39,630 bases of DNA from Deltaproteobacteria bacterium. Its GTDB lineage: Bacteria > Desulfobacterota > Desulfuromonadia > Geobacterales > Pseudopelobacteraceae. Position 1 is the stretch's first letter. Each line of letters begins with the position of its first letter. A program made the translations under genes and the position numbers. Below the pieces are notes generated by a model. It did no database searches, had not been told where the DNA came from, and saw only the letters and a list, made by a program, of their open reading frames with translations. Below are positions 8,108-17,607 of this stretch, piece by piece. The stretch lies in assembly GCA_019162745.1 (NCBI GenBank), contig JAFLLC010000177.1, forward strand, positions 1 to 39,630, in the 5' to 3' direction.

Positions 8108-9109
8108 ATGGAGACGCCAACAATGTTCAAAGCGCTGGTAGTGGAGAAAACGGAGAATGGGCAGTTCGCGCGGCAGATCCGGGAGCGGAACATAGCCGAC
8201 CTGCCGCCGGGAGACCTTGTGGTGCGGGTCCGCTACTCCTCGCTCAACTACAAGGATGCGCTCTCGACCACGGGGCACCCGGGGGTAACCCGGCAGTTCC
8301 CGCATACCCCCGGCATAGACGCGGCGGGCGAGGTGGTTTCGTGCGAAAGCGGCGCCTTTGCCGTTGGAGACAACGTCATCATCACCGGTTATGACCTCGG
8401 GATGGAAACTGACGGCGGCTGGGGAGAATTCATCCGCATCCCGTCGGAGTGGGCGGTGCGGCTTCCTGCGGGGCTGACGCTTCAGGAAGGGATGGCCCTC
8501 GGCACTGCCGGCTTCACGGCGGCACTCTCGGTGCTGAAACTGGCACAGGCCGGGGTTGCGCCGCCAGACGGCGAGGTCCTTGTCACCGGGGCGACAGGCG
8601 GGGTTGGCGCCATCGCAGTGGCAATCCTCGCACGAGCCGGGTACCGGGTGGTTGCCTCCACCGGGAAGAGTTCCGATGAAGCGTTTCTTCGGGGCCTGGG
8701 AGCGGCGGAGATTATACCGCGCGAAGCCGTGACGGCAGGCTTGGAGCGTCCGATGATGAAGGAGCGGTGGAGCGGCTGCGTGGATGTCGTCGGAGGCGAC
8801 ACTCTGGCGGCCGCCATCAAGTCCACCCGCTACGGCGGGGCTGTCACCTGCTGCGGCCTGGTCGGCTCCACAGAACTTCCCCTGAATGTATTTCCCTTCA
8901 TACTGCGGGGGGTGAGCCTCATCGGCATCGATTCGGTTAAATGCCCGACCGGCACCAGAATGCAGGTATGGGAAAAGCTTGCCGGAGAGTGGAAACCGGA
9001 ACTGCTGCAGGAGATGGTAACTGAGGTTCAGCTGGAAGGTCTGGAAGAAAAGATACAGGCGATGCTCCGAGGTGGAGCCCATGGGCGGGTAGTAGTGAAG
9101 CATTCGTAG
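8108..9109 (+). CDS. acuI: YhdH/AcuI-type NADPH-dependent acryloyl-CoA reductase/quinone oxidoreductase
   Basis: The protein has 333 residues from the ATG at 8108 (METPTMFKAL), preceded by GAGGGAGGAAAAC; an earlier GTG-type start overlaps this binding site. It is a medium-chain dehydrogenase/reductase: the catalytic half has YSSLNYKDALSTTG and PHTPGIDAAGEVV, followed by LGTAGFTAALSVLKL, and the Rossmann half has the nucleotide-binding TGATGGVGAIAVAIL. Structural zinc cysteines are absent, as in this subfamily. AcuI reduces acryloyl-CoA to propionyl-CoA with NADPH; close relatives are annotated as quinone oxidoreductases, and the substrate here is not proven. It stands alone between a divergent gene and a convergent one. 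Confidence 0.9.
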   Translation: METPTMFKALVVEKTENGQFARQIRERNIADLPPGDLVVRVRYSSLNYKDALSTTGHPGVTRQFPHTPGIDAAGEVVSCESGAFAVGDNVIITGYDLGMETDGGWGEFIRIPSEWAVRLPAGLTLQEGMALGTAGFTAALSVLKLAQAGVAPPDGEVLVTGATGGVGAIAVAILARAGYRVVASTGKSSDEAFLRGLGAAEIIPREAVTAGLERPMMKERWSGCVDVVGGDTLAAAIKSTRYGGAVTCCGLVGSTELPLNVFPFILRGVSLIGIDSVKCPTGTRMQVWEKLAGEWKPELLQEMVTEVQLEGLEEKIQAMLRGGAHGRVVVKHS

Positions 9110-9138
9110 GACGGGTCACAACCAGCAGTACAACTACT

Positions 9139-9170
9139 GATCAGCCCCTGGCACTCGACAGGGGCTGATC
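9139..9170. terminator. Hairpin between convergent acuI and glgP
   Basis: A perfect 12-bp stem, GATCAGCCCCTG with CAGGGGCTGATC around an 8-base loop, lies 29 bp after the acuI stop and 11 bp after the glgP stop. No long T-run follows on either strand, so its efficiency as an intrinsic terminator is uncertain, but its place suggests it serves both genes. Confidence 0.65.
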
Positions 9171-9181
9171 CATTTACTTAC

Positions 9182-11707
<2,526 letters not shown>

Positions 11708-11820
11708 TCCTGTTTCCTTCCCGCTCACATCCATAGTAGTTTTGCGGTAAATTGATTTGATTCAGCACGTTACTTCAGCTGGCAATCTTACGCGGTCCTG
11801 CCTTCAGGAGACAATCCGCT

Positions 11821-12456
11821 TTAAAAGATCACTTTATCAGACAGTTCGTTCGTGTCATCTGCGGCTCTCGGGAAATGCTCCTTGAGGACGTTGCCCAGCT
11901 TATCGATGGCAGTGCAAAGCCCGCCAAAAGCTTGATTTTCCCTAATACTGCCCGCAAGTTCCCCGGCAAGCGTCTGCCAGAACTGCGGGTCAATCCGCTG
12001 GTTTATGCCGCGGTCCCCCAGAATCCAGACCTTGTGTTCCAGGATGGAGATAAAAATAAGTATGCCGGTCTCCCCCTTGGTGCGGTAAAGCCCTTTCTCG
12101 AAGAAGGCGCGAACAGCTCTCTCTCTGACCGCCTCCTCCAGCCGTTTTTTTCCCGCCAGCGCGAGCTTGAAACGCGGAAAGGCGCGCATAAAATAAAGTG
12201 CCGGGGTCCAGAAAATGATAACAGCCGGAATATATGACCAGACCGTAACATGATGTATCGAAACGACTACAACCAGGGCAACGAATGCCGACAGCAGGGT
12301 AGCACCCAGAATATTCGCCTCCCGGTAGCTGTCACTTTCATCCACAACCATGGCCGCAATCTCGCCGGACGTTTCGCTCTCGGCCTTTTTAACCAGGGTG
12401 CTGATCTGCTGCTTTTCAGATTCACTGAAAAAAATATCGGCCTTTTTACCTGTCAT
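11821..12456 (-). CDS. TPM-domain membrane protein
   Basis: The protein has 211 residues. The N-terminus (FFSESEKQQISTLVKKAESETSGEIAAMVV) is the start of a TPM (TLP18.3/Psb32/MOLO-1, DUF477) domain, interrupted by two hydrophobic helices near residues 50-90 (ATLLSAFVALVVVV and VWSYIPAVIIFWTPALYF). The domain resumes with RAFFEKGLYRTKGETGILIFIS and LEHKVWILGDRGINQRI. The ATG follows directly on the stop codon of the preceding TPM gene, so the two are translationally coupled. TPM proteins are membrane-anchored and found with LemA; a role in envelope homeostasis is inferred from that association, and the biochemical activity is unclear. Confidence 0.85.
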   Translation of the reverse strand: MTGKKADIFFSESEKQQISTLVKKAESETSGEIAAMVVDESDSYREANILGATLLSAFVALVVVVSIHHVTVWSYIPAVIIFWTPALYFMRAFPRFKLALAGKKRLEEAVRERAVRAFFEKGLYRTKGETGILIFISILEHKVWILGDRGINQRIDPQFWQTLAGELAGSIRENQAFGGLCTAIDKLGNVLKEHFPRAADDTNELSDKVIF

Positions 12457-13314
12457 CTACCAATCTCCCGATGCGCCACCGCCGCCAAAGCTTCCTCCGC
12501 CCCCGGAAAAACCGCCAAAACCGCCACCAGACGAGCCGCCGCCAAATCCTCCACCGATAAACGGCCCGCCGAATCCTCCACCACCGCCCCCGCCACCGAA
12601 CAGCAACGCGACTACGAGGCCGAGGACAAAACCGGCGGCGCCAAGAAGCGCCAGAACAAGAATCCCGAGACCCGGAAAGGTTAAAAAACCGATCAGGGCC
12701 AGTCCCGCCGCGCCAGCGGCACCACCCAGATATTTTGAAAACGATCCGAGGAAAACAACCGCTACCAGAAGAAACACCAGCAGGGTAAACACCGGTTCGG
12801 CGCTCTTCTTGCCCTGTTTCAGGTCGCGCGGCTGCGCCTGATACTCCCCTTTGACAACCTGCATGATGGCGGAAACACCGGCAGTTATGCCTGCGTCATA
12901 ATCACCTCTCTTGAAATAGGGGGAAATATCCCCCCGGATGATCCTTCCGGATGTCAGATCGGTCAGCACCCCTTCCAAACCGCGCCCCACCTCGATCCTG
13001 ATCTTGTGCTCCTGCTTTGCGATCAGCAGGATTGCGCCGTTATCCAGCTTTGCCTGCCCGACTCGCCACGCCTCTGCAATCTTGATGGAGAATTCCTCCA
13101 GATTTTCACCTTCCAGAGAATTCACCGTAAGGACTACTATCTGGGTAGAGTCGCTGTTCTCAAAAGCGACAAGCGCCTGTTCCAGACGCTCTGCTGCGGC
13201 GGGAGAAAGCATGTTTGCATAGTCATTCACATGGCCCCGAAGCTGCGGCACTTCAAGCGAAAAGGCCTGATGCGGGAGCAGTATCAACAACAATATGATG
13301 CAAAATGATTTCAT
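12457..13314 (-). CDS. TPM-domain protein with glycine-rich C-terminus, YgcG family
   Basis: The protein has 285 residues from the ATG at 13314 (MKSFCIILLL; AAGG seven to eight bases upstream); a GTG 18 bases earlier is less likely. A signal peptide (ILLLILLPHQAFS) leads to the TPM domain, residues about 20-150, with LRGHVNDYANMLSP, TQIVVLTVNSLEG, DNGAILLIAKQEHKIRIEVGRGLEGVLTD and YFKRGDYDAGI. Transmembrane helices lie around 175-245, followed by a tail made almost only of Gly, Phe and Ser ending GGGGASGDW, as in YgcG proteins. It is the middle gene of lemA-TPM-TPM. Confidence 0.92.
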   Translation of the reverse strand: MKSFCIILLLILLPHQAFSLEVPQLRGHVNDYANMLSPAAAERLEQALVAFENSDSTQIVVLTVNSLEGENLEEFSIKIAEAWRVGQAKLDNGAILLIAKQEHKIRIEVGRGLEGVLTDLTSGRIIRGDISPYFKRGDYDAGITAGVSAIMQVVKGEYQAQPRDLKQGKKSAEPVFTLLVFLLVAVVFLGSFSKYLGGAAGAAGLALIGFLTFPGLGILVLALLGAAGFVLGLVVALLFGGGGGGGGFGGPFIGGGFGGGSSGGGFGGFSGGGGSFGGGGASGDW

Positions 13315-13338
13315 GACGGACCTTGTCTGCACGGCGCT

Positions 13339-13923
13339 CTAAAACTTCACTTTTGGTGCTGTCTTTGCTCCTACATCGGCTTTAAAAGGCTCTTTGCGTA
13401 CCAGGTGGAGTATCAATGAATTGGTCAGGCTGTTGGGAAATGACCTGATGCTGGTGTTGAAATTCTGTACAGCCGAGTTATAGCGCACCCGCGCCACATT
13501 GATCCTGTTCTCCGTTCCCTCAAGCTGATTCTGGAGATCCAGGAAATTCTGATTGGCCTTGAGATCAGGATAGCGTTCCACCACGACCATCAGACGGGAC
13601 AGGGAGCCTGAGAGCTGCCCTTGTGCTTCCTGGAATTTCGCCATCGCCTCCGGACTATTCACCATATCCTTTGAAAGCTGCATCGAACCGACCTTGGCGC
13701 GTGCCTCGGTAACGGCCTTCAGTGTTTCGGCCTCGTGTGCGGCATATCCCTTCACCACCTCCACCAGGTTAGGGATCAGGTCGGCGCGTCTCTGGTACGA
13801 AGCCTCGACATCCCCCCAAGCCGCAAAGACCGCTTCCTCACTCGCCTGCATGCTGTTGTAGCCGCAGCCGGAAATAGTTAAAACCAGAACCAGGCCAAAC
13901 GATAATAAAATATTCCTTCTCAT
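13339..13923 (-). CDS. lemA: LemA family lipoprotein
   Basis: The protein has 194 residues and starts MRRNILLSFG after GAGGAGG. The N-terminus is a signal peptide with a lipobox (LTISGC, Cys near residue 20), so it should be a lipoprotein. The rest is the LemA helical bundle: ASYQRRADLIPNLVEVVKGYAAHE, EARAKVGSMQ, QGQLSGSLSRLMVVVERYPDLKAN and RINVARVRYNSAVQNFNTSIRSFP are characteristic. It is the first gene of the lemA-TPM-TPM operon, a very common partnership whose biochemical role is not settled. Confidence 0.94.
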   Translation of the reverse strand: MRRNILLSFGLVLVLTISGCGYNSMQASEEAVFAAWGDVEASYQRRADLIPNLVEVVKGYAAHEAETLKAVTEARAKVGSMQLSKDMVNSPEAMAKFQEAQGQLSGSLSRLMVVVERYPDLKANQNFLDLQNQLEGTENRINVARVRYNSAVQNFNTSIRSFPNSLTNSLILHLVRKEPFKADVGAKTAPKVKF

Positions 13924-14156
13924 AATTCCTCCTCAAAAGTTCTTTGATTCAAATATACGTGCTTCCGTCTGTTTGTCACGTTATATCAAAAATAAATTTA
14001 TTTATACAGCAGGATTGGTTGGTATTATTGAGGGATTTTATCAGAGCAGGTTAAATTTAATAGGGGCAGACAGTTAATACCGCCTGAGTTTTTAGTTTAC
14101 AGCCAAATCCTGTCAATGTATTATATGCGCATAAAACTTATGCATAAGGAGTGCGT
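13924..14156. promoter_or_regulatory. Divergent region between lemA and ccdA with palindromic operator
   Basis: AT-rich spacer. Just before ccdA are two palindromes, TATGCGCATA (14124-14133) and CTTATGCATAAG (14137-14148), 13 bp apart start to start and sharing the core TATGC-CATA. The second runs into the ribosome binding site AAGGAG. Their place fits an operator for CcdA/CcdB autoregulation. Confidence 0.5.
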
Positions 14157-14405
14157 ATGCAATTGGCAGCTTTACAACCGACCCAGCAAAAACAATCAAC
14201 CAACCTGAGCATCAACAGCGACCTGTTACGTCGTGCCCGCGCGCACAAAATCAACCTTTCCAAGACTCTTGAAGAGCGCCTCACGGAAATTTTGCGACAA
14301 GAAGAACGTGAAGCCTGGCGGGTGGAAAATGCCGGGGCGATCAGTGACTATAATGCAAGGATTGAGAAAAACGGTGTATTCAGCGACGGACTGAGGAGTT
14401 TCTGA
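14157..14405 (+). CDS. ccdA: CcdA-type antitoxin
   Basis: The protein has 82 residues from the ATG at 14157, with AAGGAG five bases upstream. The N-terminal half (STNLSINSDLLRRARAHKINLSKTLEERL) is a ribbon-helix-helix DNA-binding domain of the CcdA type. The C-terminal half (EEREAWRVENAGAISDYNARIEKNGVFSDGLRSF) matches the flexible CcdB-binding tail, including the xxYNxRIExxG-F-D pattern. It neutralises CcdB and together with it represses its own promoter. The stop overlaps the ccdB start (TGATG). Confidence 0.93.
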   Translation: MQLAALQPTQQKQSTNLSINSDLLRRARAHKINLSKTLEERLTEILRQEEREAWRVENAGAISDYNARIEKNGVFSDGLRSF

Positions 14406-14719
14406 TGGCACAATTTGATGTGTACGAGAACCCGAATCCGACATCACGTAAAACCATCCCTTACCTGCTTGATGTTCAGAACGACCTGCTTGACAGCCTT
14501 GCCACCCGCGTCATAGTGCCGCTTGCAACCATTGCCGCCATACCGAAACCGGGTCGGCATCTGAATCCTGCACTCAGTATTGGAGAGATCATCGTAGTTA
14601 TGTCCACGGCAGAAATTGCCGGAATTTCAGTCAAAAGTCTTGGCAAAAGAGTCTGCTCAATAAAAGAACAACGTAACGAGATTGTTGCAGCGCTTGATTT
14701 TTTGATTACCGGGATCTGA
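14405..14719 (+). CDS. ccdB: CcdB-type toxin, C-terminal tryptophan missing
   Basis: The protein has 104 residues, close to the 101 of F-plasmid CcdB, and overlaps the ccdA stop by one base. CcdB traps DNA gyrase in its cleavage complex. Matching features are the N-terminal QFDVYENP, YLLDVQNDLLD, RVIVPLA, LNPALSIGEIIVVMST, ISVKSLGKRV and the C-terminal helix RNEIVAALDFLITGI. In F-plasmid CcdB the last three residues are Trp-Gly-Ile and both Trp and Gly are needed to poison gyrase; here they are Thr-Gly-Ile. The toxin may be weakened, adapted to another gyrase surface, or kept for regulation. The reading frame is intact. Confidence 0.9.
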   Translation: MAQFDVYENPNPTSRKTIPYLLDVQNDLLDSLATRVIVPLATIAAIPKPGRHLNPALSIGEIIVVMSTAEIAGISVKSLGKRVCSIKEQRNEIVAALDFLITGI

Positions 14720-14753
14720 ATTGCGGCCCTCCTTGCTGCCACCCTCCCGGAAA

Positions 14754-15149
14754 CTACCAGATTATCTGTAGATCGGTAACGGTTGCCAATTTCTGATCTG
14801 ATGTCACCAGTTTTGATTTATGCAGTAGTGCCGTTGCCGCGGTTATCCTGTCAGCCGGATCGCCATGGGGACAAAAATCCTCTTTTGCGCTTACTGCGGC
14901 AATTTCCGGTGTAATCGGTAACACGTTGATATTTCTGGCAGCCAGCACCAGACGTATGAATGTCTGAGCGTCTGTGCCGGGATCAATACGTTTCTTTGAA
15001 ATCAACATTGCAATTTCCCATAAAGAGATATCACAGCAGGCCAACGAGCGGTTATCGTCAGCGTGGGCAATCTCCGCCGCTGCCTTCTTGCTGAGCCGAG
15101 ACGGATCGAGTGAGTCGAAGATGAGAGCGCACGTATCAAGAATTAGCAC
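14754..15149 (-). CDS. PIN-domain toxin, VapC family
   Basis: The protein has 131 residues. The four PIN acidic positions are present: D5 (LILDTCAL), E45 (SLWEIAML), D97 with D100 (GDPADR) and D118 (VTSDQKL). Such toxins are Mg-dependent endoribonucleases that cleave tRNA, rRNA or mRNA. The start overlaps the upstream antitoxin gene by 14 bp, the usual arrangement for antitoxin first, toxin second. It converges with ccdB, with 34 bp between the stops. Confidence 0.93.
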   Translation of the reverse strand: MLILDTCALIFDSLDPSRLSKKAAAEIAHADDNRSLACCDISLWEIAMLISKKRIDPGTDAQTFIRLVLAARNINVLPITPEIAAVSAKEDFCPHGDPADRITAATALLHKSKLVTSDQKLATVTDLQIIW

Positions 15150-15375
15150 TTTCAGCCTCCCATGTCACATCAAGTGATGAAACAACATCGCCAATATGAC
15201 AGGCAGCACGAAGAGCAATCAGCTGTTCCCGCGCACTTTGGCGCTCATCCACAGGGGGGACGAGCCGGGCGATAACCTTGCCACGCGAAGTCAGGGAAAT
15301 ATCTTCACCCTTCCGCACTTTACCGAGATAATCAGGAATATGTTTGCGGAATGTTGTAACTGAGACTTCAAGCAT
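15136..15375 (-). CDS. Phd/YefM-type antitoxin
   Basis: The protein has 79 residues from the ATG at 15375 (MLEVSVTTFRKH), directly after AAGGAGGTGACC; a GTG six bases earlier lies inside that binding site. The N-terminal fold (VTTFRKHIPDYLGKVRKGEDISLTSRGKVIARLVPP) is the Phd/YefM dimerisation and DNA-binding domain. The C-terminal 35 residues should wrap the PIN toxin encoded just downstream. The family pairs with PIN, Doc or RelE-type toxins; here it is PIN. A perfect inverted repeat lies upstream at 15392-15408. Confidence 0.9.
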   Translation of the reverse strand: MLEVSVTTFRKHIPDYLGKVRKGEDISLTSRGKVIARLVPPVDERQSAREQLIALRAACHIGDVVSSLDVTWEAESANS

Positions 15376-15391
15376 GGTCACCTCCTTAAAT

Positions 15392-15408
15392 GTACATTCT
15401 AAATGTAC
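15392..15408 (-). promoter_or_regulatory. Probable antitoxin operator
   Basis: GTACATT-CTA-AATGTAC is a perfect 7-bp inverted repeat centred about 25 bp before the antitoxin start. It partly overlaps a 13-bp-spaced direct repeat of AAATGTAC (15388, 15401). Phd/YefM antitoxins bind such sites to autoregulate. Confidence 0.55.
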
Positions 15409-15776
15409 GTTACAGGCAACAGAAGGTCAAGCAAGATATCAGCCTCACTTTACCTCAGCAACCCTCCAGGCATTGCCCTGTTCTATTAGCATTTACCGCA
15501 TCCTTTTTGACAAACTGCTTCTTGTGTCAGCGGTTCCGTGAAAATGAGAGGGACGGAAAATGCGTACAACTGAATTCATATCGGCCAATCCGCATGGATA
15601 TTTGCCTTTCGCATCGAAAGTTGAGTCCTCTGTGAGCCGATGATAAAAAATATCGTCAGGTTTGGAAAGAGCTGCAACGTTGTAACCTGATAACAAATTA
15701 ATGTAAAGGCGGCATGGGTGGCTGGCGTTGAGCCCTGTCAAAACCCTCATAATCACCCCCCCACGCTGAATAAACA
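15409..15776. other. Intergenic region with one weak coupled reading frame
   Basis: This roughly 370-bp stretch lies between the antitoxin operator and the aminotransferase stop. The only candidate gene is the weak 94-codon frame at 15493-15777, listed separately. No repeats, terminators or RNA genes are evident. Confidence 0.5.
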
Positions 15777-15777
15777 T
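15493..15777 (-). CDS. Doubtful small hypothetical protein
   Basis: The frame has 94 codons, MFIQRGGVIMRV to SLSKRMR. Its ATG overlaps the aminotransferase stop (TGATG) and has GGGAG four bases upstream, so translational coupling is possible. No domain, signal peptide or membrane helix is recognised and codon choice is not clearly coding. The phrase MRVLTGLNAS loosely resembles the N-terminus of tryptophanyl-tRNA synthetase, but nothing after it fits. It may be a chance frame or a remnant. Confidence 0.2.
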   Translation of the reverse strand: MFIQRGGVIMRVLTGLNASHPCRLYINLLSGYNVAALSKPDDIFYHRLTEDSTFDAKGKYPCGLADMNSVVRIFRPSHFHGTADTRSSLSKRMR

Positions 15778-16949
15778 CAGACTCCCATCTCCCTAAAACG
15801 CTGAACCGCCTCCGGAATGGCCTCCTCCCGGATATTTCCGAAAGCCAGCCGCAAATACCTTTCCAAACCGGGGCCGAAGACTTCACCCGGCAGACAGAGG
15901 ATGGCCGCTTTATCCAGTAATCGTTTTGCTGCCTGGCGACCGCTGCAATTTTCGAACGGATGCTGCACCCAGGCGAAGAAACCGCCGCTGGCAGCCAGCC
16001 GGAACCGGTTGCCAGGCGCCATGAATTCGGAGCGGAACAGGTCATGGCGGCGACACATCATCTCCCGGTTGGTTTTTACCCACTCGTCCAGATTTTCAAC
16101 GCCGAACTTGACCGCCTGCTGTGTTATGCGCGGCTGACAGACCGCCATGGTGTCCTGTGCTTTAAGGGCATGGTGGATAAACGTGTCGGAAGCGACGAGC
16201 ATTCCGGCACGGTAGCCGGTCAGGGCGTACGTTTTGCCGAACGAGGCGATCTGGACGAAATGATCACCCCACGCCGGGTCGCTGAAGAGTTCGTGCGGAC
16301 GAAGGCAGCCGGGGATAAATTCATTGTAGGTTTCATCCAGAATGAGGGCGATATTATGCCGTCTGGCAATGTCTAGCAGTACCCTAATCGTGTCCGCCGG
16401 GGTGATGGCACCGGTTGGATTACTGGGGGATACCACCAGAATTGCTCTCGTCCTGTCACTGATCAGGCTTTCGATTGTGGCGGGATTGGGAAGTCCGCCA
16501 TCGGCCTCGCTAAAGGGGGCGTAAACCCCGTGAATGCCAAGGATATCGAGCGCCATCGGATGGTCGAAGTAGTAAGGGGCCTGCACCACGATCTCGTCAC
16601 CGGCGCGGCAGAGGGAGACGATCGCCAACCAGAAAGCCTGGCTGGCGCCGATCGTCAGACAAAAATTATCCGGCGACAGCTGCGCGCCATATTTCCTGCC
16701 ATAATAGCTGCAGACAGCCTCGCGCACCTCCGGTAGTCCCTCATCAGGCGAGTACTTTGACATGAGCGGATCGCTCAACAACCGGGACAGGTGCTCCGTC
16801 AATTCCGGGGCGGGGGCGTAATCAGGCACCGCCTGGCAAAGATCGATCAGCTGCTTTCCATCATCCGGCCGCTCAGCCACCCAGCGCTTTACCTCGGAAA
16901 TGGGGGGGAAATGGACGCTTGAAATAAGAGGTGACATCATCATGCTCAT
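15777..16949 (-). CDS. PLP-dependent class I/II aminotransferase
   Basis: The protein has 390 residues, a normal length for fold-type I aminotransferases. The ATG at 16949 follows AGGGAGA. Signatures are YSPDEGLPEVREAV, GASQAFWLAI, SPSNPTG (NPTG 177-180, carboxylate and PLP contacts), LDETYNEF (D205) and SFGKTYALTGYRAG with K239 as the Schiff-base lysine, then the C-terminal RLAFGN carrying the substrate-carboxylate arginine. Aspartate, aromatic and alanine aminotransferases share these motifs, so the amino acid substrate cannot be fixed. It is divergent from mraZ, and its promoter region lies close to that of the dcw operon. Confidence 0.92.
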   Translation of the reverse strand: MSMMMSPLISSVHFPPISEVKRWVAERPDDGKQLIDLCQAVPDYAPAPELTEHLSRLLSDPLMSKYSPDEGLPEVREAVCSYYGRKYGAQLSPDNFCLTIGASQAFWLAIVSLCRAGDEIVVQAPYYFDHPMALDILGIHGVYAPFSEADGGLPNPATIESLISDRTRAILVVSPSNPTGAITPADTIRVLLDIARRHNIALILDETYNEFIPGCLRPHELFSDPAWGDHFVQIASFGKTYALTGYRAGMLVASDTFIHHALKAQDTMAVCQPRITQQAVKFGVENLDEWVKTNREMMCRRHDLFRSEFMAPGNRFRLAASGGFFAWVQHPFENCSGRQAAKRLLDKAAILCLPGEVFGPGLERYLRLAFGNIREEAIPEAVQRFREMGV

Positions 16950-17045
16950 ATATAAGGTCTCCCTGCTAAAAATTTATGCTCCCGAATATAACAGAAACCA
17001 CCCTCCACGCAGACACAATTTCCCTTACAAAATTCATATTTTATA

Positions 17046-17074
17046 TTGACACATCCCTTGACCGCCGGTATAAG
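17046..17074 (+). promoter_or_regulatory. Main dcw promoter
   Basis: TTGACA (17046-17051), a 17-bp spacer and TATAAG (17069-17074) form a near-consensus sigma-70 promoter. Transcription should start near 17081, giving a leader of about 50 bases before mraZ that carries the MraZ boxes. Confidence 0.85.
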
Positions 17075-17084
17075 TTTCATCACT

Positions 17085-17110
17085 GTGGGAAAAAGTGGAA
17101 TATTGTGGAA
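17085..17110 (+). promoter_or_regulatory. Three MraZ-binding boxes
   Basis: GTGGGA (17085), GTGGAA (17095) and GTGGAA (17105) repeat with an exact 10-bp period, one helical turn, between the promoter and mraZ. MraZ is known to bind tandem TGGG/TGGA-type repeats upstream of its own gene and control the dcw operon. The boxes lie just downstream of the predicted transcription start, where bound MraZ would block initiation or early elongation. Confidence 0.85.
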
Positions 17111-17130
17111 AATAATACCAAAGAGATGCC

Positions 17131-17607
17131 ATGTTCAGGGGAATTTTCGAGACAACCATAGACGCCAAGGGGCGTACCAGTCTGCCGGCAAAATTCCGGG
17201 AGATTCTCACCGATAAACATGGCGATGAGCGTTTTTTTCTGACGAATTCAGCTCCGGTGAGTCTCGGGGAAGGCATGTACAGCTCCGGCCTGCTGATTTT
17301 CCCCTATAAAGAGTGGTTCATCTTTGAAGAGAAATTCCAGTTGATCAAGGGGCTTACCTCCGAACAGCGTAAAAACATCATGCACACCATTGTCGCACCG
17401 GCCCAGGAATGTTGTGCTGACAAAATCGGAAGATTTTTGATTCCGCCAACGTTTCGCAGGGATGCAGGTCTCGATCGAGAAATCCAGTTTGTCGGCACGA
17501 TGGACAAGATAGAGATCTGGAGCATGAGCGAGTGGGACAAGGTTCGCGCCCAGAACATGAAAAACTTCCCGAGCGGCACTGAAGCGGCCGCAGAGCTTGG
17601 TCTCTGA
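17131..17607 (+). CDS. mraZ: Transcriptional regulator MraZ
   Basis: The protein has 158 residues. It carries two SpoVT-AbrB-like half-domains: [24 protein letters not shown] at the N-terminus and [21 protein letters not shown] near residues 90-110, each with the DxKGR/DKxGR and (L/I)P motifs of the family. MraZ forms ring-shaped oligomers that bind the box array upstream and regulate the cell-wall and division operon. It is the first gene of the cluster. Its stop overlaps the rsmH start by one base. Confidence 0.97.
   Translation: MFRGIFETTIDAKGRTSLPAKFREILTDKHGDERFFLTNSAPVSLGEGMYSSGLLIFPYKEWFIFEEKFQLIKGLTSEQRKNIMHTIVAPAQECCADKIGRFLIPPTFRRDAGLDREIQFVGTMDKIEIWSMSEWDKVRAQNMKNFPSGTEAAAELGL

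Noticed and set aside
8081-9103. 340-codon open frame on the minus strand
   Set aside because: It mirrors the acuI gene on plus, which has clear motifs and a ribosome binding site; the mirrored protein is low-quality sequence rich in Arg, His and Pro.
12350-12841. Proline-rich plus-strand frame (PPPPKLPPPPEKPPK)
   Set aside because: It is the antisense of the glycine-rich tail of the YgcG-type TPM protein.
15580-15750. Possible tryptophanyl-tRNA synthetase remnant (MRVLTGLNAS)
   Set aside because: Only about ten residues look similar; the HIGH-type motif and everything after it are missing.
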